Shown here in pieces: positions 24,818 through 32,851 of a stretch of 64,000 bases of DNA. Origin of the DNA: Magnetospirillum sp. XM-1 (GTDB lineage: Bacteria > Pseudomonadota > Alphaproteobacteria > Rhodospirillales > Magnetospirillaceae); the NCBI RefSeq assembly GCF_001511835.1, contig NZ_LN997849.1, positions 1 to 64,000 on the forward strand. The letters run 5' to 3'. Every line of letters begins with the position of its first letter. Within the stretch, counting starts at the first letter, position 1. The translations under genes were made by a program, and so were the position numbers. The notes below the pieces were generated by a model that saw only the letters and a list, made by a program, of their open reading frames with translations, was not told where the DNA came from and made no database searches.

Positions 24818-26050
24818 ATGGTCACCATAAAAGACTTCTACGCAAGCTGCGAGCGGGTTTTCGACCCGTCTCTCGAAGGCCGCCCGGTTGTGGTCCTGAG
24901 TGGGAACGACGGCTGCGCCATCGCCCGCAGCGCCGAGGCCAAGGCCCTGGGCATCGAGATGGGAGAACCGGCCTTCAAGCTCCGGCGGTTCGAGAAGGAC
25001 GGCCTGGTGATGCTGTCGTCCAACTTCCCGCTCTATGGCGACATGTCGGCCCGGGTGATGTCGGTGCTGGCCACCTTCTCGCCGGGCATCGAGGTGTATT
25101 CCATCGACGAGGCCTTCCTCGATCTGTCGGGAATGCCGCAGGGGGACATGACGCCCTGGTGCCGGGAGGTGAAGGCGACGGTCCAGCGTTGGACAGGCAT
25201 CCCGATCTCGGTCGGTGTCGGCTCGACCAAGACGCTGGCCAAGAAATCGAAGAAGGCGGACGGCGCGCTCGATCTCACGGCCGATCCGGCCTGGCTCGAA
25301 CCGGCCCTGAAGCGCACGCCGGTGGGAGATGTCTGGGGCATAGGCCGCCAGTTCGCCGCCAAGTGCGGCGTGGAGGGCATCCGCACGGCCTGGGACTTGT
25401 CCCAGCGGCCGGACGGATGGATCCGCAAGGCGATGGGCGCCGTGGGCTTGCGGACCGTCATGGAGCTGCGCGGCATCCCCGTCCTGGATCTCGAGGTGGA
25501 TGCCGGGGACCGGAAGTCGGCCTGCGTCTCGCGCACCTTCGGCGAGGCCGTCGAGGATCTGGATTCCGTGAAGGATGCCGTGGCGGAGTTCGCTGGCCGC
25601 GCCGCCGCCCGCCTGCGCCGGGATGGACTGCTGGCCGGGGCCGTCCAGGCCTTCGCCATGACCGATCGCTTCCGCAAGGACGAACCGCAGGCCTCCATTG
25701 GATTGACCCTGCCCCTGTCCCCGGCATCGAACGCGACGCCGGCAATCACCGCCCTCGCGCTGAGCGCCATCGAGCGCTCGTTCCGTCCAGGATACCGCTG
25801 GCGCAAGGCCGGCGTACTGCTGCTGGATCTCGTCCGGCCCGAGGATGTGCCGGCGGACCTGTTCGCTCCGCCTGCGCCCGTGCGTTCCGATGCGCTGATG
25901 AAGGCAGTCGACGAGCTGTCGGACCGCATGGGCCGCGGCGCCATCGGCTTCGGCCTCCGGTCGGAGGATGCCGCCTGGCGCGCCCGCTCCGGCAACCGCT
26001 CGCCGTCCTGGACGACGCGCTGGGAGGACCTGCCGGTGGTCAAGGCATAG
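24818..26050 (+). CDS. umuC: UmuC-like Y-family DNA polymerase with altered N-terminus
   Basis: A 410-residue translesion polymerase related to UmuC. FYASCERVFDPSLEGRPVVV, NNDGC-like SGNDGCAIARSAEAKALG and the catalytic YSIDEAFLDLSG (about residue 95) are well conserved, as are the thumb and little-finger regions. Normally the protein begins with about ALVDxNxFYASCE, where the Asp is the first metal ligand; here it reads MVTIKDFYASCE, so that Asp is absent. The bases up to about 24830 are AT-rich and unlike the gene, suggesting the true 5' end was replaced in a rearrangement. No umuD is adjacent. Likely inactive or impaired. Confidence 0.8.
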   Translation: MVTIKDFYASCERVFDPSLEGRPVVVLSGNDGCAIARSAEAKALGIEMGEPAFKLRRFEKDGLVMLSSNFPLYGDMSARVMSVLATFSPGIEVYSIDEAFLDLSGMPQGDMTPWCREVKATVQRWTGIPISVGVGSTKTLAKKSKKADGALDLTADPAWLEPALKRTPVGDVWGIGRQFAAKCGVEGIRTAWDLSQRPDGWIRKAMGAVGLRTVMELRGIPVLDLEVDAGDRKSACVSRTFGEAVEDLDSVKDAVAEFAGRAAARLRRDGLLAGAVQAFAMTDRFRKDEPQASIGLTLPLSPASNATPAITALALSAIERSFRPGYRWRKAGVLLLDLVRPEDVPADLFAPPAPVRSDALMKAVDELSDRMGRGAIGFGLRSEDAAWRARSGNRSPSWTTRWEDLPVVKA

Positions 26051-26053
26051 GGA

Positions 26054-26233
26054 TCAGGCGTCGTCGCCGCGACCGCCGAACAGCATCTCCAGCCCGAGGA
26101 TGCCGAGGATGATCCACTTCGCCTTCCAGACGATCCAGAGGATGCCGCCGCCGACGAGGGCGACGGGGACGGGGATGCCGAGCAGGAAGTGCCCGAGCCC
26201 GGCGAGGAAGAGGAAGAAGACGGCGGACGGCAT
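26054..26233 (-). CDS. Small membrane protein (59 residues)
   Basis: A short frame on the minus strand from ATG 26233 to a stop at 26054, preceded by GGGAGAA. The product is almost entirely hydrophobic, with one or two helices (MPSAVFFLFLAGLGHFLLG then VALVGGGILWIVWKAKW) and a charged GGRGDD end. It begins the run of small minus-strand plasmid-type genes and is convergent with umuC, leaving 3 bases between stops. Function unknown. Confidence 0.6.
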   Translation of the reverse strand: MPSAVFFLFLAGLGHFLLGIPVPVALVGGGILWIVWKAKWIILGILGLEMLFGGRGDDA

Positions 26234-26278
26234 GGCGTTCTCCCGAATCGGCGCGACGGGACGAATATGGGAGCCGCC

Positions 26279-26521
26279 TCAGTCGTAATCCGCCGGCACG
26301 GGCCAGTTGGTGGCCGCGAAGTCCTCCTGCGCCTTGCGCAGGGAGGCGATGGCGTCCGACAGGGCGATGCGGGCCTGCGAGGGATCGCTGATCACGCCGG
26401 CGCCGTTGATGACGCGGCCTTCGAAGTGCTGGGAGAGGCGGTTCATGGCCGTCCCGACATGCTCGAGGATCCGGTCGGTGGCATTCGCCGCTGCGTCGAT
26501 CCTGCTGCTTCCTTCAGACAT
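26279..26521 (-). CDS. Small hypothetical protein
   Basis: An 80-residue soluble, helical protein (MSEGSSRIDAAANATDRILE ... NWPVPADYD). ATG 26521 follows GGAGG at a normal distance; longer upstream frames lack this signal and look unstructured. The start lies one base from the stop of the upstream gene, so they are co-transcribed. No family recognised. Confidence 0.55.
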   Translation of the reverse strand: MSEGSSRIDAAANATDRILEHVGTAMNRLSQHFEGRVINGAGVISDPSQARIALSDAIASLRKAQEDFAATNWPVPADYD

Positions 26522-26522
26522 C

Positions 26523-26843
26523 CTATGCCTCCTGCATCCAGCGGCGCCGCAGCGCCGTCTTCGCTTCGTCGGCGGCCTCGCCGAGATCCCAGAGCCGGGG
26601 ATACAGGGCGCAGACCGCATGGCCGATTTCGACCAGTTCGTCGTCTTCGCCAACCTCGGCGAAGTGCGCGGCCACCCGGACGGCCAGCGCGGTGCGCTCG
26701 GGATCCAGGTTCATGATGCACTCGCGGAACGAGAAGGCGCAGTCGCTGTTCCAGACGCTCAGGATGAGCTTGGCCAGCGTCTCGGCGCTGCCCGTCCCGG
26801 GCTTCGCCTTTATCCAGTGCAGGGCCTCGGCGTAGGGTGTCAT
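26523..26843 (-). CDS. Small hypothetical protein
   Basis: A 106-residue helical protein beginning MTPYAEALHWIKAKPG, with a WNSDCAFSFRE segment in the middle and an Arg-rich end (ALRRRWMQEA). ATG 26843 is chosen for the GGGAG 9 bases upstream; an in-frame extension to 26948 would run into the repeat element. It is followed at once by the 80-residue gene. No family recognised. Confidence 0.55.
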   Translation of the reverse strand: MTPYAEALHWIKAKPGTGSAETLAKLILSVWNSDCAFSFRECIMNLDPERTALAVRVAAHFAEVGEDDELVEIGHAVCALYPRLWDLGEAADEAKTALRRRWMQEA

Positions 26844-26926
26844 CGGCAAGGTGCTCCCGTGTTCGTTGCTGCGAGGATCGCCGGGATCGGCGGGGCGGGC
26901 AAGGGGGATGTTCGCCGTTCGTGCAT

Positions 26927-26958
26927 CCTTAGCGTACAGGGAATGCACTTTCGTTAGG
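26927..26958. repeat. Direct repeat copy 2 of the 16.3-kb element, at a gene 3' end
   Basis: It matches 16316-16347 at 30 of 32 positions in the same orientation (CCTTAGCGTACA ... ATGCACTTTCGTTAGG). The similarity extends leftward (TTCGTxC) but stops at 26958, so the outer GACCC of copy 1 is not present. The TAA stop of the phosphatase gene lies inside the repeat. Confidence 0.75.
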
Positions 26959-27676
26959 GCAGGATCTCGACGCGGTCTTCGTGGAATGCGGCGGCGGTGA
27001 GCCGTCCGTAGGCGAAGCCTGCTCCGGTGTCGAGGCCGACACGGTGCTCGTGGATGGCCGGACGCCTATTCCGCTCGGTCCAGTGCCCATGCACGATGGA
27101 TGCATCAGCGGCGGGGCGGCATTCCTCGCCGGCTGCGGACCGCATGCAGGCGATCCAGCCGGGATGCCCGTACACCAGGGCGGAATGCGATTGTTCATCG
27201 AGCGGAAGAGCAGGGTCGATGCCTGCGTGGCAGAAGAACCACCGGCCGCACCGCCAGGACAGGTGCAAATCGGAAAGGAAGACCCTGTGGGCGGCCGGAA
27301 CGGCCTCCCGGAGCTTTCGAGCGGCGATCCGCAAGTTCCTCGATCGCAGGCATGGGCCGTAGCTGTCCATCGTCGCGTGACCGCCCTCTTCGTGCAGCCA
27401 GTCCGCTGACGGATCACCGCCCCGCAGGATGGCGATCAGCGCGGCGTCGTGATTGCCCAGCAGGGGAACGAGGTCGAAGCAGGAGGACTCGGGTCCCGTG
27501 AGGATGTCCAGCACGCCCTTGGTGTCCGGCCCGCGATCGCCGTAGTCGCCGAGCAGAACCAGGCGCGGGCGGAAGATGCCATGCCCGGCGGCGTGGGCGT
27601 GAATGGCATGCAGGCGCTCTCGGAGCAGGTCGGAGCAGCCGTGGATGTCGCCGAGGGCATAGATGATGCTGTCCAT
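26954..27676 (-). CDS. Metallophosphoesterase (PrpA/ApaH-like serine/threonine phosphatase)
   Basis: A 240-residue calcineurin-like phosphatase with all core motifs: GDIHGC (residues 9-14), GDYGDRGPDT, PLLGNHD, HAGID and VHGHWTE, followed by LDTGAGFAYGRLTA. These residues bind two metal ions and hydrolyse phosphoesters, typically phosphoserine/threonine or Ap4A. ATG 27676 follows GGAAGGA. Its last codons and stop overlap the 32-base repeat, so its C-terminus may have been reshaped by recombination. Role on the element unknown. Confidence 0.85.
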   Translation of the reverse strand: MDSIIYALGDIHGCSDLLRERLHAIHAHAAGHGIFRPRLVLLGDYGDRGPDTKGVLDILTGPESSCFDLVPLLGNHDAALIAILRGGDPSADWLHEEGGHATMDSYGPCLRSRNLRIAARKLREAVPAAHRVFLSDLHLSWRCGRWFFCHAGIDPALPLDEQSHSALVYGHPGWIACMRSAAGEECRPAADASIVHGHWTERNRRPAIHEHRVGLDTGAGFAYGRLTAAAFHEDRVEILP

Positions 27677-27760
27677 GCTCGATCCTTCCAGGCGGCGGGC
27701 TCTCCCTCGGGAAGCCCGTCACCGCTGCCATGATGGCATGATCGATGAAGACATGGGAGC

Positions 27761-28246
27761 TTACGGAAGGACGCTTCCCTGCGCGGGCGGAGAGGAACCG
27801 ACGATCTCTCGCGGCCATTTCGCGCGGTGGGCGTCGATGATGGCGATCGGCGGCGGGGTGCCGTGCTTGCGGCAGAGTTCGAAGTATTCGAGGCGGGCGA
27901 GCCGCCAGGCCCTTTCCTGCTCCGGGGAACGCAGGAGCTGGCGGGCGAGATCGGTTCCGGGGAGCGGCTGCTTCCAAGACAGATGCTCGGCGGCCTTGTC
28001 CATCGCCATCTGGATCTCCATCGGCGCGGTCGCCCGGAGGATCGCGCCATCGAGCGGGTCGCCCGGCGCGTCGAGAACCTCGACTTCGCAGCCGGATCCG
28101 TCCGGCGCTTCGATCACGAGGGTGCGGGTGTCCTTCACCCCGCCGATCAGGGTGGCGATCAGGCCTTCGGCTGGCCAGAGCACCTCGATGCCCTCGATCG
28201 TCCGCCTTTCGCCGATCAGCCACTTCATGCTGACTGGAGTCTTCAT
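27761..28246 (-). CDS. Hypothetical protein coupled to the integrase
   Basis: A 161-residue soluble protein beginning MKTPVSMKWLIGERRTIEG. The first half looks beta-rich (TLVIEAPDGSGCEVEVLDAP), the second helical with a Trp/Arg segment (QERAWRLARLEYFELCRK). ATG 28246 overlaps the integrase stop as ATGA, so translation is coupled. It has no recognised domain; a small integrase-associated factor is one possibility. Confidence 0.55.
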   Translation of the reverse strand: MKTPVSMKWLIGERRTIEGIEVLWPAEGLIATLIGGVKDTRTLVIEAPDGSGCEVEVLDAPGDPLDGAILRATAPMEIQMAMDKAAEHLSWKQPLPGTDLARQLLRSPEQERAWRLARLEYFELCRKHGTPPPIAIIDAHRAKWPREIVGSSPPAQGSVLP

Positions 28247-29322
28247 TCGCCGTCCTTCGTCCGCCTGCCCACGAGAGCCTTCGAGGCGGCATTCTTCCAC
28301 ACTTCCTCGTCCCGCACATAACGCTTGGCCATGTCGACCGAACGCCAGCGTCCCTGGTCCATGATCTCGGCGAGGCTGGCGCCATCGGCCGAGGCGCTGG
28401 TGGCGAGGCCGGAGCGTAGGGAGTGCCCGGAATATCCCTCGGGATCTATGTTCGCCCGCAGCGCCGCCTCCTTGATCATCCGCACCACGGCGTAGTCGGA
28501 CAGCTTGCGGCCCAGCGGTCGCCCGGTCTTCGACAGCGCGCAGAACAGGTGGGCTTCTCCGGCGCGTTCGTCGTCCGACAGCGGGACGCCGCGGCGTGCG
28601 TGCGTGCTTCGCCCTCGGATGGCCAGCCATTCCGCCAGCGCGACCCGCACGTCGTCGATCGGATCGTCGGAGCCATGGATGGCCACGACGGCCCCTTCGC
28701 CCGCCTGATCCGTCTTGGAGCGCCGGATGGTGACGATGGCGCCGCGCTCTTCGAGTCGGACGTCATTGATGCGCAGCGCCACCAGTTCGGACCGGCGGCA
28801 GGCGGCTCCGAAGCCGAGCAGGAGCATGGCCCGATCCCGGATGCCGACATGCGTGTCCGGACAGGCTGCGGCCAGCCGGTGGAGGACGGATGTGCGGACC
28901 GGCTTGGCCTGCCGGGTCGGGGCCTTTCCCTTCTCCCGGATGGCGCCGCCCAGGACGGAGGCGATGGCATGGTGGCGACCGTCGAGCTGGAGTCCGAGCA
29001 GGCGGTGCGCCGAGATGATGGCCGCGAGGCGGAGCTGCACGGTGGAGACGGCCAGGCGCTTGGAGATGTCCGAGAGGTGGAGCGCCACGATGGCAGGGTC
29101 CGCGCCCAGCGGCTCGAAGCCGAACCGTGCGCACCAGGCCGCGTATTGCTTCCAGGCGGAGCGGTAGGCTCGTCGCGTGTTGGGGGCGCGGGATTGGCGG
29201 GACAGCTCGGCCGCGCGCTCGACCACGGCCGCAAGCTCCGTGGTCATGGCCATGGAGCCGGGAATGGACACCGGTCCGAAGATCTCGGTCTCCAGCACGG
29301 CGGGAAGCGAAGTGTCCGTCAT
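28243..29322 (-). CDS. Tyrosine recombinase / phage-type integrase
   Basis: A 359-residue site-specific recombinase. A SAM-like core-binding domain (about 45-130: NTRRAYRSAWKQYAAWC) precedes the catalytic domain with Arg176/177 (CRRSELVAL), Lys203 (RRSKTDQ), HSLR (His300, Arg303), Trp326 (GRWRS) and nucleophile Tyr335 (AKRYVR). All are present, so it should be active. ATG 29322 is preceded by AAGGAAGGAAGG; longer frames lack a ribosome site. Such plasmid integrases resolve multimers or move cassettes. Divergent from the DUF1612-like gene. Confidence 0.9.
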   Translation of the reverse strand: MTDTSLPAVLETEIFGPVSIPGSMAMTTELAAVVERAAELSRQSRAPNTRRAYRSAWKQYAAWCARFGFEPLGADPAIVALHLSDISKRLAVSTVQLRLAAIISAHRLLGLQLDGRHHAIASVLGGAIREKGKAPTRQAKPVRTSVLHRLAAACPDTHVGIRDRAMLLLGFGAACRRSELVALRINDVRLEERGAIVTIRRSKTDQAGEGAVVAIHGSDDPIDDVRVALAEWLAIRGRSTHARRGVPLSDDERAGEAHLFCALSKTGRPLGRKLSDYAVVRMIKEAALRANIDPEGYSGHSLRSGLATSASADGASLAEIMDQGRWRSVDMAKRYVRDEEVWKNAASKALVGRRTKDGE

Positions 29323-29704
29323 CCTGCCTTCCTTCCTTTTCCGGCCTCGTTGTGATAGCATCCGAAGAACCGGCACTGGCGCCCCATGGAGCCTGTCCAC
29401 CGCGTGGCCAATCGGAGGTCTTCGCCTCCCGGGCCTGCGTTCCGCGATCCATCTTCAGGATCGCGCGGCACCGGACAGCACTCGAACCGCACGCCGCCGG
29501 CCGACGCAGCCGTTCAGCTCAGCGCCATCGAACCAGAACGGCGAATCGTCGTCAACTCCATTCCGTGCGATAGCCCCACTTATCGCGCGGAATGATCCGC
29601 CAGGCCCATGAGGCCTCCCAGGGCAATTGCACGTACTGGGGTGTACCCTGCGCATGTTTTGTGCGATGATTGCGCTCGCCTGGATTCATGCGGGTTGGAA
29701 CGTC
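29323..29704. other. Divergent intergenic region with an imperfect inverted repeat
   Basis: No gene is supported in these 382 bases between the divergent integrase and DUF1612-like genes. At 29560-29593 ATTCCGTGCGATA and TATCGCGCGGAAT form 13-base arms with one mismatch around 8 bases, a possible operator or recombinase-binding site. Small overlapping frames lack ribosome sites. Confidence 0.5.
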
Positions 29705-31084
29705 ATGGAAGCCTTTCCCGATCTCCTCGACGCGCACCTCTCCCTGGGCCGCTTGGCCGAGAGGCTTTCCGACCCGGCGGTGCACAGCCTCTGGCTGGCC
29801 GATGCCATCCGGCGCGAGGCGATGGCCAGCATGCTGCTGGATGGGCGGCTGGTGACCATCGAGGACATCGCCATGGGCCGGGTTCGCCGCTGGAGCGGAC
29901 TCGATCCTTCCGTCGAGCGCGCATTGTCCATCATCGCCGCCTGCGACTGCCTGTGCGGTCGTTCGCCGCTGCCGGTCGAACCTCCCAAGGAGAAGCGGGA
30001 CAAGAGGCTGAAGCCGCCGATCGCCGGCTTCCTCGGCATGCCCGATCCCGATGACGAGGGCATCTACGCCGGGCGCGGCGATGGGGACGATGAAGAGGAT
30101 GCCGAACCGCTCTACCCCGATGATGAGGTGGAGGAGGAGCGTGCGCCGTCCTCCATCCTGTCGGCCGAGGAAGCCATCCGCGCCGCGCGGGCGGAGATCG
30201 CAGGCGGCCATGCCGCTCTGGCCGGAGCGATGGCCGAACCGGCTTCACGCTCTCCCTCTTCGCCTCCGCTCCCCAGTCCCTTGTCGCATGATTGGCTCAT
30301 GCTCGCCTGGCGGCGTATCAACGGCCCGGCGGATGCCGAGGACGAGGCCCGCATCATGGAGGCGGGAACCATCATCGACGCGGCCCTGCAGCGGCCCGGA
30401 CTGATCGGCGTGGCATCGGCCCTGCATGGCCTGCTTCGCCCGGACCTGTGGCCGGAGATCGGGGCGCCGGAACTGCCGGCCCTGGACAAGCCATCGAAGG
30501 ATGCGCGCCGTGCGAAGGCCCGCGGCTGTCCGAAGAAGTCGATGCGCCTGCAGGAGGAACGGCAGCGCCAGGCCGATGCGCTTCGCGCGGCCGTGGCCGA
30601 GGGGCATGCGGGGATCTGTCCGGCCATGGCCTTCATCCGGATGATCGTGCCGTGGATCATCGCCCGGGCCTGCGGCCTGCGGCATCCCGGCCCGTGGATC
30701 TCGGGAGCCGTCCAGCGTTTCGGTCGCCGTGATTGGCAGGAGGCCGGTACCGTCGGGCACGACGCCTTCGTGCGGCGGCTCTGCCGCATCCTCGCCGATG
30801 GCTTCGATGCCGAGCGCGCCCGCCTGGATGAACTGGAGAGGTTGCTGGTCGCTTGGGAGCGCCGCATGCGCCACGGGCGCGCCCGGCGTGCCGGGAAGTC
30901 GCTGGAGGTTCTGCGGATGCTGATCGAGCAGCCGGCGCACGATACATCGTCGTTCGGACGGTGCCGGGGACTGAAGACCCGGATGGCCCAGGTCGCCCTC
31001 CACGATCTCGGGCGCTGCGGCGTGCTCTACGAGGGGACCGGAACGTACTCCGAGAGGATCTGGCTGGCCAACGGCCTTCGCTGA
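29705..31084 (+). CDS. RHE_PE00001/DUF1612-like plasmid protein
   Basis: A 459-residue protein. The N-terminus (HSLWLADAIRREAMASMLLDGRLVTIEDIAMG) matches the layout of the RHE_PE00001 family found on rhizobial and other alphaproteobacterial plasmids, and the C-terminus (GRARRAGKSLEVLRMLIEQP, then ALHDLGRCGVLYEGTG) looks like the winged-helix end of DUF1612. A very acidic linker sits at about 125-150. ATG 29705 is chosen because the conserved region starts at once; upstream in-frame ATGs exist. Probably DNA-binding; its cellular role is unknown. Confidence 0.5.
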   Translation: MEAFPDLLDAHLSLGRLAERLSDPAVHSLWLADAIRREAMASMLLDGRLVTIEDIAMGRVRRWSGLDPSVERALSIIAACDCLCGRSPLPVEPPKEKRDKRLKPPIAGFLGMPDPDDEGIYAGRGDGDDEEDAEPLYPDDEVEEERAPSSILSAEEAIRAARAEIAGGHAALAGAMAEPASRSPSSPPLPSPLSHDWLMLAWRRINGPADAEDEARIMEAGTIIDAALQRPGLIGVASALHGLLRPDLWPEIGAPELPALDKPSKDARRAKARGCPKKSMRLQEERQRQADALRAAVAEGHAGICPAMAFIRMIVPWIIARACGLRHPGPWISGAVQRFGRRDWQEAGTVGHDAFVRRLCRILADGFDAERARLDELERLLVAWERRMRHGRARRAGKSLEVLRMLIEQPAHDTSSFGRCRGLKTRMAQVALHDLGRCGVLYEGTGTYSERIWLANGLR

Positions 31085-31096
31085 ACCTCTCCGGGA

Positions 31097-31330
31097 TCAG
31101 TCCATGTTTCCGGGAGCGAGGGCATCCATGCCGCGAGGGATGGAGATCTTCGCGAGGACTTCGCCCTGCCACTGGTGCCCGGGGCCATAATCGCCGGTAC
31201 CGATGGCCCACCAGTCGCCATCCCTGTCCCGCTGCATCACGGTGACGGCATCGCCCGCGTCGGGATCGAGGGACCGGACGAGATAGAACCCGGAGCGATC
31301 GATGTCTTCGAGGGCGCAGGGATAGGCCAT
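31097..31330 (-). CDS. Small hypothetical protein
   Basis: A 77-residue protein, MAYPCALEDIDRSGFYLVRS onward, predicted beta-rich with aromatic turns (DGDWWAIGTGDYGPGHQW), perhaps a small SH3-like barrel. ATG 31330 has GGAGGA 8 bases upstream. It is convergent with the DUF1612-like gene and follows the ParA-partner gene after 40 bases. No family recognised. Confidence 0.55.
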   Translation of the reverse strand: MAYPCALEDIDRSGFYLVRSLDPDAGDAVTVMQRDRDGDWWAIGTGDYGPGHQWQGEVLAKISIPRGMDALAPGNMD

Positions 31331-31370
31331 GGCATCCTCCTGTGCCGATGCCGGGAAGGTGGGCGCTGCC

Positions 31371-31997
31371 TCAGCGGCCGCCCAGCGCTTCGAGCTGGGC
31401 TTCGGCCTCGGCGATCCGGTCGTCGATCTGCTTCCGCTGCCGGCGCAGCCCGTCGATGGTGCGCACAAGGCGCTCGCGCCGCTTCAGGGTGCCTTCGGCC
31501 TCGGGCTCGGCCAGCAGCCGCTCCTTGGCCTTGGCGCGCTTGAACTCGGCCACCTCCTTGCGGGACACGTTCGGCCGGAGCAGCGGCGGCGCCATGCTGC
31601 GCGCCTCGGCCAGTTCCTCTGGCTTCATGGTGGCGAACAGGTAGGTCGTCGCGTAGGAGGTCGGCACCTCTTCCAGCGTCAGCACATTGCCGTCGATCGC
31701 CTCGGCGACCTTGCAGAGCTGGTAGGCGGTCTGGTAGCCGAACGGCAGGCGGGTATCCACGAAGCGCCGGAAGGTACTATCCTCCATCTTCAGCGACTCC
31801 CTGGCCCGCAGCAGCGTCCGCCCGATGGCGAGGAAGCGGGATTCCGCATCGCGCCACAGCCGCACGATGTCCTCCGCGTAGCCCTCTTCGGTGTCGTGCT
31901 CGATGACTTTTTTCTCGGCGCTGCTTATCCGCTCCTCGAGCGACATGTAGCGCCTAGCCTCGCCCCTGGAAACCTCTTTGCGGTGGCCCCCGTTCAT
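31371..31997 (-). CDS. ParA-partner DNA-binding protein (ParB/KfrA-like role)
   Basis: A 208-residue protein starting in an ATGA overlap with the parA stop. The central part (FLAIGRTLLRARESLKMEDS ... RLPFGYQTAYQLCKVAEAI ... VPTSYATTYLFATM) resembles helix-turn-helix domains of DUF3102-type plasmid proteins; the C-terminus from about 165 is a predicted coiled coil (RRERLVRTIDGLRRQRKQID). No classical ParB CTPase motif is seen. By position it is the partner of ParA, and would bind the nearby palindromes as centromere and operator. Confidence 0.6.
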   Translation of the reverse strand: MNGGHRKEVSRGEARRYMSLEERISSAEKKVIEHDTEEGYAEDIVRLWRDAESRFLAIGRTLLRARESLKMEDSTFRRFVDTRLPFGYQTAYQLCKVAEAIDGNVLTLEEVPTSYATTYLFATMKPEELAEARSMAPPLLRPNVSRKEVAEFKRAKAKERLLAEPEAEGTLKRRERLVRTIDGLRRQRKQIDDRIAEAEAQLEALGGR

Positions 31998-32650
31998 GCC
32001 GGGCCTCCGATGCCAAGTTCCGCCCGGGTGAAGTTCCAGACGCCGGCGACGTATTCCCTCCCCTTCGCGCCCTTGAGCTCGAGGATGCCGATGCCGTAGG
32101 AGCTGGTGGCGGCCACGTCGTCGTAGGCCGGGATCTCGATGGGGCACACGCGTCCGTCCGACACGAGGATGGACTTCGCCTCGGTGAAGCTGCGGGTCCT
32201 GGGATTGACCCGGTTCAGGATGAAGGCTGCGTCGGTGCTTGTCTTGCGGATGAAGCGCATCCAGGGGCGCACGCTGTCGAGGTCGTCGTCGCTCTGGCCC
32301 GTGGGCACGAGGATGAGATCCGCGGCGGCCACCAGGACGCGGAAGGCCTCGGGGTGGTCCTCGATGGAGGGTGGCGTGTCGATGACGACGAGATCGAAAC
32401 CGGAGATCCCGGCCATGGCGTCCTGCACATCCTCTACGACCATCTCGCCCTCGTAGTGGGTGATCGGCGTCATATCGACCGGCCTCTTGCCATACCACTT
32501 GGTGAGGCTGCGCTGGGCGTCGAGATCCAGCGTGGCGACGGCCAGGCCGTCCAGCGCGGCGGCTACCGCGATGTTTCGGGCCAGCGTGGTCTTGCCGATG
32601 CCGCCCTTCGGTCCGGCGACGAGGAGCCTCTTCTGAACGGATGCGGTCAT
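31994..32650 (-). CDS. parA: ParA-family plasmid partition ATPase
   Basis: A 218-residue deviant Walker ATPase: KGGIGKTT at residues 15-22, VATLDLDAQRS (Walker A' Asp region), DLVVIDTPPS (Walker B) and VPTGQSDDDLDSVRPWM. Length and lack of an N-terminal HTH place it with small type Ib-like ParA proteins, whose partner, not ParA, binds the operator. ATG 32650 has GGGAGAA 8 bases upstream; longer in-frame starts would add a weak extension. It is co-transcribed with the partner gene and preceded by two identical 18-bp palindromes. Confidence 0.9.
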   Translation of the reverse strand: MTASVQKRLLVAGPKGGIGKTTLARNIAVAAALDGLAVATLDLDAQRSLTKWYGKRPVDMTPITHYEGEMVVEDVQDAMAGISGFDLVVIDTPPSIEDHPEAFRVLVAAADLILVPTGQSDDDLDSVRPWMRFIRKTSTDAAFILNRVNPRTRSFTEAKSILVSDGRVCPIEIPAYDDVAATSSYGIGILELKGAKGREYVAGVWNFTRAELGIGGPA

Positions 32651-32718
32651 GCGCGTGGTTCTCCCATGGAACATTGCGATCCCCTCATACCATGCCGCTG
32701 CGACGAATGGTACCGGAT

Positions 32719-32774
32719 CATAAGACATGTCTTATGCGGATGAGGCGCCGGCCCGACATAAGACATGTCTTATG
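32719..32774. repeat. Two identical 18-bp palindromes upstream of parA
   Basis: CATAAGACATGTCTTATG occurs at 32719-32736 and 32757-32774, each a perfect palindrome, 38 bases start to start. The first overlaps a minus-strand -10-like TATGAT (32722-32717). They lie between divergent parA and the secreted-protein gene, so they are the best candidate for parS and/or the par operator. Confidence 0.8.
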
Positions 32775-32851
32775 CCGCCCCCTGCCCTTTTCCGGGACTC
32801 CGCTTCAACGCGGGCACCCATCTTCGCCATGACGCGCACGGCGAGGACATC

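Noticed and set aside
24760..24818. CTGTTTACCAGTGTAAAAC upstream of umuC examined as a LexA box.
   Set aside because: It matches neither the alphaproteobacterial GTTC-N7-GTTC nor a good CTG-N10-CAG box; listed only as an inverted repeat.
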